From contig CAZEIW010000186.1 in NCBI GenBank assembly GCA_964512305.1, positions 1 to 64,000 of the forward strand: a stretch of 64,000 bases of DNA. The letters are read 5' to 3'. Under the pieces are notes generated by a model. It was not told the DNA's origin and did not search any database. It saw only the letters and a program-made list of their open reading frames with translations. The stretch is from CAZEIW01 sp964512305. Lineage in GTDB: Bacteria; Pseudomonadota; Gammaproteobacteria; Burkholderiales; Burkholderiaceae_F. The position numbers were made by a program, and so were the translations under genes. Below, in pieces: positions 9,328 through 17,772 of this stretch. Position 1 is the first letter of the stretch. Each line of letters starts with the position of its first letter.

Positions 9328-10467
9328 TCAGTCGCCCGGCAGCGGGCTGCCTTTGCGCACCGCGTCGCCGTCCTCGAGCTTGACGACAGCGCCCAGCGTC
9401 AGCAGCCAGTCGAATTCCTCGTCGCCGTCGATCCGCATCACCGTCACCCGGCGATCGCCGGCCGACAGCTCGCCGGTCTTGAATCCGTAGAAGTCGGCGA
9501 GCTTGTAGGTCGCGGCGGCATCGCTCGCGAGCGCGGCGACGATGTAGCGCGTGCCGCCGTGGTGCGAGACCTCCCGAAAGTCGAACCGGCTCAGGTCGGC
9601 GCCGGCGAATTCGGCCTTGTATTCGGCGATCGAGTCGAAAACGCGCATCGTCTGCGCGATCCGCTGCTGGCCCATCCGATACACCTCGGCGGCGTCAGGC
9701 GACGCCTGCAGGGACTCGCTGCCGGCGTCGAGCGCGATGCTGCCCACCGTGTAGTACGCGGCGACGATCGCGCACCGGACCGCATCGGCGTCGGTGGCGT
9801 TGTCGTCGCACAGGCTGAACGCCTGCGTCAGGTAGTAGCCGCTCGCGTGTCCGAGATCGCGGAAGGCCTTCACCATCAGCGCGCGCGCGATCATCACCGC
9901 CTGGCGCACGCCCTTGTCGCGGCCCACCTTGCGCTCGGTCGACAGGATGCCGTAGGCGTCGGCCGCGACTTCCTGCGCGACCCACGGGAACGCGCTGACG
10001 TCGGCGACCTTGCCGTCCGCGCGCTTGAGGAACATGTCGCGCATCTTGCAGTGCCCGACCTCGTGCGCGACCGCGAAGAGGGCCTGCAGGTCCTGGTCGA
10101 TACGGCCGTTGAGAAAGCGGCCGAGGTAGCTCAGCGCCTGGCCCGTGTTGGGCGCCAGGCGGAGGAAGCAGTGGATGTCGCCGTCGGTGACGCGCGAAAC
10201 GGACAGTGCGCCCGGCTGAGCGTCCCAAAATGACACATCGACGCTCGGATCCAGTTCCTTCGCGTAGGCCGCGGCCGCCGCCATCTGGGGATCGGGCACG
10301 CCGGAGGGCACGGCGAAGGTCGAGGCTTCCTGATCGCCCGCGCGGCTCGACTGGGGCAGCGCCGCGAGCGCGCCGCAGAAGAGGACGGTCGCGGCGGCGA
10401 TCGCGATCCTGTCGGCGAACCGGGCTCCCCGGCCGGCGGCATTCGAATCCCTGTGGCAACGGAACAT
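9328..10467 (-). CDS. Exported HExxH-motif protein, putative metallopeptidase
   Basis: I do not recognise a named family. The 379-residue protein starts with a Sec-type signal (charged residues 1-20, hydrophobic 21-38, likely cleavage after the A-G near 44). A zincin-like H-E-V-G-H is at 135-139 and a second acidic motif, E-V-A-A-D, at 166-170; this HExxH plus downstream E-x-x-A-D layout is typical of clan MA metallopeptidases, where the second Glu or Asp completes the zinc site. Four cysteines (near 100, 140, 228 and 238) could form disulfides outside the cytoplasm. The ATG at 10467 has GGAGG six bases upstream. Peptidase activity is inference; it stands alone, with no neighbour that hints at a substrate. 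Confidence 0.7.
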   Translation of the reverse strand: MFRCHRDSNAAGRGARFADRIAIAAATVLFCGALAALPQSSRAGDQEASTFAVPSGVPDPQMAAAAAYAKELDPSVDVSFWDAQPGALSVSRVTDGDIHCFLRLAPNTGQALSYLGRFLNGRIDQDLQALFAVAHEVGHCKMRDMFLKRADGKVADVSAFPWVAQEVAADAYGILSTERKVGRDKGVRQAVMIARALMVKAFRDLGHASGYYLTQAFSLCDDNATDADAVRCAIVAAYYTVGSIALDAGSESLQASPDAAEVYRMGQQRIAQTMRVFDSIAEYKAEFAGADLSRFDFREVSHHGGTRYIVAALASDAAATYKLADFYGFKTGELSAGDRRVTVMRIDGDEEFDWLLTLGAVVKLEDGDAVRKGSPLPGD

Positions 10468-11113
10468 CGCGGACCTCCATGGCGTAACGGAACGCTGATC
10501 AGGCCGGGAGCACCGTGCTGTCGAACAGACCCGGCCGCAGTGACGGTCCGTTTCAAGCTACGCCGATCTGGACATCGGCGATCGCCGGAAATGCCACTCG
10601 ATTCGCCGCCGCTGCTTTCCGAAGGTTCGGTCCGGAGGCCCGGCGGCGCTATCGATTCGCCAACAGCAATCCAAGGGACAATCCGACAGGGCATGTGCCA
10701 CCCTGGCGCAGGTCCGGCTCGGCCGCACCTGGAGTTTCCTCAACCGGAGTGAGATGCAATGAGCATGCCCGCGGGAGACGTGCGCGGATTGACTTCGGTC
10801 AGATACCCGACCGCCTGAGTCAAGTATCCGACCGGCGGCCCGACAGCGCCGACGCGCGCGCATCGCCCTCACGCTCGTCAGTCAGGCGCTGCCGGCAGAC
10901 CGCGCTACAGCCGCAGGCAGACTCATCCCACTGCAAGTGAGACGCGCCGCGGCCTCGAAGGTTCGGCCGTCGAGGCCGCGCTTCGGGCTAGCGGATCGAG
11001 GCGGCAGGTGTTTACCGGGCGCGGCTCGATGCACACGTGCCGTGCACCGCTGCAAGCTCACGCACCAGCGCGGTGACGCAGTGCGTTGGACGGCCGCTAT
11101 CGTTCGACAGCAG
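10468..11113. other. 646-base gap without a supported gene
   Basis: No frame here has family similarity or a good ribosome site. It lies between the starts of the HExxH gene and the 3' end of purL. It holds two imperfect direct copies of a GTCAgATAcCCGACCG-like motif (about 10798-10812 and 10819-10833), a third TATCCGACC near 11115 just inside purL, and a strong hairpin at 10948-10980 listed separately. Confidence 0.5.
10948..10980. other. Perfect 11-bp stem hairpin in gene-free DNA
   Basis: CGCGGCCTCGA at 10948-10958 and its exact reverse complement at 10970-10980 enclose an 11-base loop. It lies about 130 bases beyond the purL stop. There is no T-run on either strand, so it is either a poor terminator, an mRNA 3'-end stabiliser or a structured RNA element. 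Confidence 0.45.
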
Positions 11114-14100
11114 CTATCCGACCCAGCGACGCGCGTTGAGAAAAATTCTCATCCAGGGGGAGTCCTCACCCAGGCCGGGCGGCTGCCACGACATCTGAAC
11201 GGTGCGCCGAACGCGCTCGGGGTGCGGCATCACGATCGTGAATCGGCCGTCGGCCGTCGTCAGGCCGGTCACTCCGCCAGGCGAGCCGTTGGGATTGGCC
11301 GGATACCGCTCGGTCGCACGTCCTTCCGAGTCGACGTAGCGCAGCGCGACCAGTGCCTGCGAGCGCGCCTCGTCGCTGTCGAACACGGCGCGCCCTTCGC
11401 CGTGCGCATTGGCCACCGGCATCCGGCTGCCCGCCATGCCGTCGAAGAAGATCGACGGCGACCGCGGCACCTCGACCATCACGAGCCGGGCCTCGAACTG
11501 CTGCGACAGGTTGCGCTCGAAGCGCGGCCAGTGCCCCGCGCCGGGTATCACCGAGCGCAGCTGGCTCATCATCTGGCAGCCGTTGCACACCCCGAGCGCA
11601 AAACTGTCCTCGCGCGCGAAGAACGCCGCGAACTCGTCCGCCAGGCGCGGATTGAACAGGATCGTCTTGGCCCAGCCGCCGCCGCCGCCGAGCACGTCCC
11701 CGTACGCGAAGCCGCCCCCCGCCGCCAGGCCTTGGAACTGCGCCAGCGACACGCGCCCGGACAGCAGGTCGGTCATGTGCACGTCGACCGCCGTGAACCC
11801 GGCGCGATCGAACGCCGCCGCCATTTCGTACTGGCTGTTGACGCCCTGCTCGCGCAGGACCGCGACCCGGGGCCGGGCGTCCCCGGTGCGACGATCGCGG
11901 CCGGCCGCTGGCGCCGCGCCGGCGCCGGGATCGAACGTCAGCGCCATCGACAGGCCGCGATCGGTCTCGTCGCCGATCGACTCGTATTCGGCATCGGCGC
12001 AATCCGGGTTGTCGCGCAGGCGAGCGATCCGCCACGAAACCTCGCTCCAGGCCTTGTGCAGCTCGCGCCGGCCGACGCTGACCGCGGCGCGCGCGTCGCA
12101 CCAGACCTCGACCGTGTCGCGCGCGTTGAGCCGGCCCACGACGTGACTGAGCGCCCCCAGGCCCGCGCGCCGCAACTCGCCCATCACCGACGTCCTGTCC
12201 GCCGTGCGAACCTGGATCAGGCAGCCGGGCTCCTCGCTGAACAGCGCGCGCAGCATCCGCTCCCGGCGGCTCACCTCGACCTGCGCAGGGCGGATCTTGT
12301 AGTCCCCCCAGTCGGCCGCGTCGGGATCGAAGGCCAGCACGTCGACATTGAGCGTGATGCCCGAACGCCCGGCGAACGCCATCTCGCACGCGCACGCCCA
12401 CAAACCGCCGTCGGAGCGGTCGTGGTAGGCGAGGATGGCGCCCGCACGCGCCAGCTCCCGCAGCACGCGCAGCGCGGCGGCGAGCGCCGCCGGGTCGTCC
12501 AGATCGGGCGCGTCGTTGCCGATCTGCCGGCTCACCTGCGCCAGCACCGAACCCCCGAGGCGGTGCCGGCCGGCCGAGAGGTCGATCAGGATCAGGTCGG
12601 TGTCGCCGGCGTCGGTCCGCAACTGCGGCGTCAGGCTTCGGCGCACATCCTCGACGCTCGCCGCCGCGCTGACCACCAGCGACACCGGCGCCGCGACCAG
12701 CTTGTCCCGGCCGCCGTCGCGCCAGGAGGTCTTCATCGACAGCGAATCCTTGCCGACCGGGATCGAGATGCCCAGCGCCTGGCACAGCCGGCTGGTCGCG
12801 GCGACCGCGTCGTACAGCGCCGCGTCTTCGCCGGGCATGCCGCAGGCGGCCATCCAGTTCGCCGACAGCTTGACGCGCGTCCAGTCGACATCGGCCGCGG
12901 CGAGATTCAGCAGCGCCTCGGCCACGGCCACGCGCGCCGCCGCCGCCGCGTCGATCACCGCCACGGGCGCTCGCTCGCCGATCGCGAACGCTTCGCCCGC
13001 GAAGCCGTCGTGATCGAGCAGCGTCACCGCGCAATCCGCGACCGGCACCTGCCATGGCCCGACCATCTGGTCGCGGCAGCACAACCCGCCGACGGTGCGG
13101 TCCCCGATCGTGATCAGGAACGACTTGCTCGCGACCGCCGGATGGCGCAGCACCTCGAGCGCGGCGGACGCCGGATCGATCGCCGTCGTATCGAGCTTCG
13201 GCAGGCGCCGCTCGACGCGCGTCACGTCGCGGTGCATGCGCGGAGGCTTGCCGAACAGAACGCCGAGCGGCATGTCGACCGCCGCGGCGCCCTCCCGCGG
13301 CGCCACCACCAGGCGGTCGTCGGCCGCGATCGCTCCGACTACCGCGTACGGGCAGCGCTCGCGCCGGCACAGCGCCTCGAACGCGGGCAGATCGCGCGGA
13401 GAAACCGCAAGCACGTAGCGCTCCTGCGATTCGTTGCACCAGATCTCGAGCGGGCTCATCGACCGGTCCTCGACCGGGATCCGGTCGAGGTCGATCCGCG
13501 CGCCGCGGCCCGCGCCGGCGGCAAGCTCCGGCAGCGCGTTCGACAGGCCGCCGGCGCCGACGTCATGGACCGAAAGGATCGGATTGGCGTCGCCCAATCC
13601 GGCGCAGCGGTCGAGCACCTCCTGGGCGCGGCGCTGCATCTCGGCGTTCGCACGCTGTACCGAGTCGAAATCGAGCTGTTCGGTGTTCGCGCCGGCGCCG
13701 AGGCTGGAGGCCGCGCCGCCGCCGAGGCCGATCCGCATTCCGGGTCCGCCAAGGTGGATCAGCAGCGTCCCGGCCGGCAGCTCGCGCTTGCCGGTGTGCG
13801 AAGCGCGGATGTTGCCGACGCCGCCGGCCAGCATGATCGGCTTGTGGTAGCCGAAGCGCCGGCCGCCCACGTTCTGCTCGTAGGCGCGGAAATACCCGGC
13901 GAGGTTGGGTCTCCCGAACTCGTTGTTGAACGACGCGCCGCCGATCGGGCCCTCGATCATGATCGCGAGCGCATCGGCGATCCGCGACGGGTACCCGTAG
14001 TCGGCACCCGGCGGCTGCCCTTCGCCGGCTCCGGCGGCGACATCGGCGTCGTCCTCCCATGCGCGGCGCGCGCCCGGCAGGCGCAGGTTCGAGACGCTGA

Positions 14101-15166
14101 AGCCGCACAGTCCGGCCTTCGGCCGCGCGCCCTGGCCGGTCGCCCCTTCGTCGCGGATCTCGCCCCCGGCCCCGGTGGCGGCGCCGGGAAACGGCGCGAT
14201 CGCGGTCGGATGGTTGTGCGTCTCGACCTTGAACACCCAGTGCAGCGCCTCTTCGCTGCGCCGGTACTCGAGGCCGGCGGGCTCGAGCGGCGCGCGCGCG
14301 GACGGTGGCGGATCGGCGGCGAAGCGCCGCGCAATGCGGCCCTCGACCACGGCGGCGTTGTCGCGGTACGCGACCAGCGTCGCCTGGGGCGACGCGGCGT
14401 GCGTGGCCTTGATCAGCTCGAACAGACTGGCGCCGGGCGGCCGGCCGTCGATGGTCCAGCTGGCATTGAAGATCTTGTGCCGGCAGTGCTCGGAGTTCGC
14501 CTGCGCGAACATCATCAGCTCGGCATCGGTCGGATCGCGCCCCAGGGCGCGAAACGCCTCGACCAGATAGTCGATTTCGTCGTCCGACAGCGCCAGCCCC
14601 CAATCCGCGTTGGCGCGCGCAAGCGCCGCCCGCCCCTGGCCGACCGGCACCGTGCGCATGGGCGCCGGCTCGGCAGCGCGGAAGAGGCTGGCGGGGTCGA
14701 TGTCCGGATCGAGCACGGTCTCGGTCATCCGGTCGTGCAGCGCCGCTTCGATGCGCGCGCGCGCGGCCCGGTCCGGCACGGAGCCCGTGCGCGTCGCGAT
14801 GCGGTACAGGGTGCCGCGCTCGAGCTTCAGGACGCTCGAGAGCGCGCAGTGGCGGGCGATCTCGGTCGCCTTGCTGGCCCAGGGCGAGGTGGTGCCCAGC
14901 CTGGGCACGACGAGCATCGAGAACGCCGGCTCATCGGCCGGCTCGGTCCACGCTTCACCGTACTCGAGCAGCCGGTCGAGCGTTCGCCGCCCGACCGGTT
15001 CGAGCGCGGCGGAAAGCCTGACGAAGTGCCGGTAGCGCGCCCTGACGTCGAGGACGGCGGCGTCGATCTCCGAGAGAAGGGACAGCAGGCGCGCGGCCCG
15101 ATGCGCCGGCAGCGCGTCGGAACCGTCGATGACGAGGTATGGAACGGAAGCGGGCGGGTTCGGCAC
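11114..15166 (-). CDS. purL: Phosphoribosylformylglycinamidine synthase (single-chain PurL)
   Basis: Catalyses the ATP- and glutamine-dependent fourth step of purine synthesis, FGAR to FGAM. At 1350 residues it is the large proteobacterial form that fuses the PurS-like N-terminal domain, the two AIRS-like ATPase halves and a C-terminal glutamine amidotransferase. The amidotransferase nucleophile sits in L-G-V-C-N-G-C-Q-M near the C-terminus and the P-H-P-E-R motif follows. Two S-V-H-D-V-G-A-G-G / Y-H-D-R-S-D-G-G-L glycine-rich motifs mark the AIRS halves. The start is a GTG at 15164-15166. There is no ribosome site; instead a TATAAT lies eight bases upstream (see the promoter entry), so the message may be leaderless. 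Confidence 0.95.
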   Translation of the reverse strand: MPNPPASVPYLVIDGSDALPAHRAARLLSLLSEIDAAVLDVRARYRHFVRLSAALEPVGRRTLDRLLEYGEAWTEPADEPAFSMLVVPRLGTTSPWASKATEIARHCALSSVLKLERGTLYRIATRTGSVPDRAARARIEAALHDRMTETVLDPDIDPASLFRAAEPAPMRTVPVGQGRAALARANADWGLALSDDEIDYLVEAFRALGRDPTDAELMMFAQANSEHCRHKIFNASWTIDGRPPGASLFELIKATHAASPQATLVAYRDNAAVVEGRIARRFAADPPPSARAPLEPAGLEYRRSEEALHWVFKVETHNHPTAIAPFPGAATGAGGEIRDEGATGQGARPKAGLCGFSVSNLRLPGARRAWEDDADVAAGAGEGQPPGADYGYPSRIADALAIMIEGPIGGASFNNEFGRPNLAGYFRAYEQNVGGRRFGYHKPIMLAGGVGNIRASHTGKRELPAGTLLIHLGGPGMRIGLGGGAASSLGAGANTEQLDFDSVQRANAEMQRRAQEVLDRCAGLGDANPILSVHDVGAGGLSNALPELAAGAGRGARIDLDRIPVEDRSMSPLEIWCNESQERYVLAVSPRDLPAFEALCRRERCPYAVVGAIAADDRLVVAPREGAAAVDMPLGVLFGKPPRMHRDVTRVERRLPKLDTTAIDPASAALEVLRHPAVASKSFLITIGDRTVGGLCCRDQMVGPWQVPVADCAVTLLDHDGFAGEAFAIGERAPVAVIDAAAAARVAVAEALLNLAAADVDWTRVKLSANWMAACGMPGEDAALYDAVAATSRLCQALGISIPVGKDSLSMKTSWRDGGRDKLVAAPVSLVVSAAASVEDVRRSLTPQLRTDAGDTDLILIDLSAGRHRLGGSVLAQVSRQIGNDAPDLDDPAALAAALRVLRELARAGAILAYHDRSDGGLWACACEMAFAGRSGITLNVDVLAFDPDAADWGDYKIRPAQVEVSRRERMLRALFSEEPGCLIQVRTADRTSVMGELRRAGLGALSHVVGRLNARDTVEVWCDARAAVSVGRRELHKAWSEVSWRIARLRDNPDCADAEYESIGDETDRGLSMALTFDPGAGAAPAAGRDRRTGDARPRVAVLREQGVNSQYEMAAAFDRAGFTAVDVHMTDLLSGRVSLAQFQGLAAGGGFAYGDVLGGGGGWAKTILFNPRLADEFAAFFAREDSFALGVCNGCQMMSQLRSVIPGAGHWPRFERNLSQQFEARLVMVEVPRSPSIFFDGMAGSRMPVANAHGEGRAVFDSDEARSQALVALRYVDSEGRATERYPANPNGSPGGVTGLTTADGRFTIVMPHPERVRRTVQMSWQPPGLGEDSPWMRIFLNARRWVG

Positions 15167-15174
15167 GAGACGCC

Positions 15175-15180
15175 ATTATA
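15175..15180 (-). promoter_or_regulatory. Consensus -10 box directly before the purL start codon
   Basis: On the minus strand the sequence reads TATAAT, then eight bases, then the purL GTG. A transcript starting six to nine bases after the box would begin at or next to the start codon. The region 17 bases upstream is pure G/C with no TTGACA-like -35, so activity would need an activator or another polymerase contact. Confidence 0.45.
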
Positions 15181-15206
15181 ACGGCGCCCGCCGCGCGCCC
15201 CGCGCC

Positions 15207-16433
15207 TCAGATCTCGGCGTCGAGCATGTCGGCCGAAGCCATCGCCTTGAGCAGCGCCAGGTTGCACGAGGCGATCGGCAGCGCAAGCGCCTCGGACTGC
15301 TTGCGGATGCCGATCGGATCGCTGCGCTCGATCGACTCGATCAGCGTCAGGTACGGCGCGTACGGTCCGCCGCGCCGCTCGATCGCCTCGACGATCGTGT
15401 CCGACAGCGAGATCAGCTCGAACAGGTGCTCGAACGGCGCGCCGGTGATGCGGTCGAGCAGCGAAAAGGCGCCGGTGATGAACAGCTCGTCGCGCATCTC
15501 GGTCTGCTGCTCCTCGGCGCCGATGTTCTCGAGGAACATGCCGCGCCGGATCGACGCGTGCATCAGCGGGAACGTGTTCGTGTCCTTCGATGCGGTCGCC
15601 AGCAGCAGCGACAGCCAGCGCATCAGCTTCTTGTAGCCGAGCATCATCACCGCGTGGTGGAACGACGTGATCTGCACCGGCAGGCCGAATGCGGCCGAGT
15701 TGACCAGCCTCAGCAGCTTGAACGCCAGCGCCGGATCGCGCTTGAGCGTGGCGTCGATCTTCAGCAGGTCGGCATCATCGCGCACGAGGCGCAGCAGCTC
15801 GACCACGACGGCCTGGCCAGGCTGCAGGGGGCGCGCGGCCTTCTGGCTCTCGTCGTCCAGCGGCCAGCCGACGCTCGCGGCGGCACCGCGCTCGTAGGCT
15901 TCGTCGACGTCGGCGACCGTCTGCACGCCGGTCACGATGAACGGTATGCGCCGCATCATGCCCGGCGGCGCGGCGCCGCCCATGCCGCGGCGGCGATCCT
16001 CGCTGATGTGGATCAGAGCGTACTCGAAGCAGCACAGCAGCGCCGGCGGCAGCGGCACGTCGGGCCGCCCGCGCAGGGCCAGACGCTTGCCGTCGCGAAA
16101 CAGCGACTGCGCCACGGTCTGCGTGCGTGGATCGCGCAGCGCCGTGGTCGGAATCTCGAGGATCGCGTTGCGCGGCGCCGCCCAGTCGAGCGCCGATTCG
16201 TCGAACTCGGCATCGAGCGGCGCCACGAGCACGGGCGACGACGCCTCGGGCCACACCGAATTGAGCGCCTCCAGCACCTGGCCGATCGGCGGCCGCTCGT
16301 TGGGCTTGGCCGACAGCATGGTCAGGCGCGTTCCGACCGCCTTGCGCTTCTTGTCGATCAATGGCGCGTAGCAGATCGAAACCGTTCCCAGCGTGCCGAA
16401 GCTGGCGGCAGAAAGTCTTTCGGGAGCGTTCAT
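15207..16433 (-). CDS. HDOD-domain signalling protein with EAL-like N-terminal region
   Basis: 408 residues. The C-terminal half (about 200-400) is an HDOD domain, seen from the K-x-D-x-x-L-x-x-L-L-R-L-V-N-S-A-A-F pattern and the following helices (H-H-A-V-M-M-L-G, L-L-A-T-A). The N-terminal half has the length and position of an EAL domain, as in YuxH/CdgJ-type proteins, but I see no E-A-L or metal-binding motif, so cyclic-di-GMP hydrolysis is unlikely. Proteins of this architecture act in motility, biofilm or virulence control as signalling scaffolds. The ATG at 16433 fits; the frame upstream is noise. It lies 40 bases before purL on the same strand, and no functional link is apparent. Confidence 0.78.
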   Translation of the reverse strand: MNAPERLSAASFGTLGTVSICYAPLIDKKRKAVGTRLTMLSAKPNERPPIGQVLEALNSVWPEASSPVLVAPLDAEFDESALDWAAPRNAILEIPTTALRDPRTQTVAQSLFRDGKRLALRGRPDVPLPPALLCCFEYALIHISEDRRRGMGGAAPPGMMRRIPFIVTGVQTVADVDEAYERGAAASVGWPLDDESQKAARPLQPGQAVVVELLRLVRDDADLLKIDATLKRDPALAFKLLRLVNSAAFGLPVQITSFHHAVMMLGYKKLMRWLSLLLATASKDTNTFPLMHASIRRGMFLENIGAEEQQTEMRDELFITGAFSLLDRITGAPFEHLFELISLSDTIVEAIERRGGPYAPYLTLIESIERSDPIGIRKQSEALALPIASCNLALLKAMASADMLDAEI

Positions 16434-16629
16434 CTGGTTTGGCGTACGCGGACGGATCGACGCTGACCATCTTAGAAGCGGGGAGCCGACCCGGTCACCG
16501 GAATTGTCGGGGCAGCCCGACGGAATTCGGACCATCGACCACCCGCCACCCCTCTGGCCCCCGTTGTGCCGCCGTGCGCGAACCGCGGCCGCCGCCGCGC
16601 CCGGATACTGTGCTCCAATACGCGTCGCC

Positions 16630-17739
16630 ATGGATGAGGTCGAATGCGTGGTCGTCGGGGCCGGCGTGGTCGGGCTGGCGTGCGCTCGCGCGCTCGCGCT
16701 CGACGGCCGCGAGGTGCTGGTGCTCGAGGCCGAGACGAGCTTCGGCACGGCCACCAGTTCGCGCAACAGCGAAGTCGTCCATGCCGGCCTCTACTACGCC
16801 CCGGGCTCCCTGAAGGCGCGGCTTTGCGTGGCGGGCCGCCGCATGCTGGTCGAGTACTGCGAGGCGCGCGGCATCGCCTGCCGCAAGCTCGGCAAGCTCG
16901 TCGTCGCGACGCGGGATCGCGACACGGCACGCCTCGGCAGCGTGCTCGAGCGCGCCCGCGCCAACGGGGTCGAGTCGGTCGACTGGATCGAGACGGCGCA
17001 GGCGCGCTGCCTCGAGCCGGCGCTGCGTTGCGTGGCCGCGCTGCAGTCGCACGAGAGCGGAATCGTCGACAGCCACGCCCTGATGCTGGCGCTGGTCGGC
17101 GACCTCGAAGCAAACCGCGGCGTGCTCGCGTGCCGCTCGCCCGTGCTCGGCGCGCGCCGCGCCGGGCGCGGCTGGCGCGTCTCGACCGGCGGAGCGAGCC
17201 CCTATGAGATCGGCTGCGCGCTGCTGGTCAATGCCGCCGGGCTGCACGCGCAGGAAATCGCGTCGGCGATCGAGGGCATGCCCGATCGCGCCGTGCCGGC
17301 GCGCGTGCTGGCGCGCGGGTGCTATTTCGCCCTTCCCGGGCGCGCCCCATTCTCGCGCCTCGTCTATCCAGTGCCGGTCGACGGCGGGCTCGGCGTGCAC
17401 CTGACGCTGGATCTCGCCGGCCAGGCCCGCTTCGGGCCCGATGTCGAGTGGATCGACCGCATCGACTACACGGTCGACGCGCGGCGCGCGGACTCGTTCT
17501 ACGGTGCGATCCGCGAGTACTGGCCGCAGCTGCCCGACGGCTCGCTTCAGCCCGCCTATGCCGGAATCCGGCCCAAGCTGTCGGGGCCCGGCGAACCCGA
17601 GCGCGACTTCGAGATTCACGGTCCGCAGGTGCACGGGATCGCCGGTTTGATCAACCTGTTCGGCATCGAGTCGCCGGGCCTCACGGCGTCGCTCGCGATC
17701 GGAAGCACGGTCGCCGCGCTCGCGCGCGAAGCGGCGTAG
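16630..17739 (+). CDS. FAD-dependent oxidoreductase, L-2-hydroxyglutarate-oxidase-like
   Basis: 369-residue flavoprotein of the DAO family. The N-terminal dinucleotide-binding motif V-V-G-A-G-V-V-G-L-A is at about 8-17 and E33-A-E ends the second strand. The segment S-S-R-N-S-E-V-V-H-A-G-L-Y-Y near residues 44-57 is characteristic of the LhgO/L2HGDH group, as is P-A-Y-A-G-I-R-P-K near the C-terminus. The probable reaction is oxidation of L-2-hydroxyglutarate or a related 2-hydroxyacid to the oxoacid, passing electrons to quinone or oxygen. The ATG at 16630 fits the family start. The nnr gene follows 33 bases later; both look like metabolite-repair functions. Confidence 0.85.
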   Translation: MDEVECVVVGAGVVGLACARALALDGREVLVLEAETSFGTATSSRNSEVVHAGLYYAPGSLKARLCVAGRRMLVEYCEARGIACRKLGKLVVATRDRDTARLGSVLERARANGVESVDWIETAQARCLEPALRCVAALQSHESGIVDSHALMLALVGDLEANRGVLACRSPVLGARRAGRGWRVSTGGASPYEIGCALLVNAAGLHAQEIASAIEGMPDRAVPARVLARGCYFALPGRAPFSRLVYPVPVDGGLGVHLTLDLAGQARFGPDVEWIDRIDYTVDARRADSFYGAIREYWPQLPDGSLQPAYAGIRPKLSGPGEPERDFEIHGPQVHGIAGLINLFGIESPGLTASLAIGSTVAALAREAA

Positions 17740-17772
17740 CGCGGCGCCGGAAAGCCAGGCGGGAATTCGAGC

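Noticed and set aside
10937..15181. Very long open frame antisense to purL (about 1400 codons)
   Set aside because: Composition is Arg/Ala/Asp-rich with no family similarity, and purL on the other strand is certain; long antisense frames arise from GC-rich third positions.
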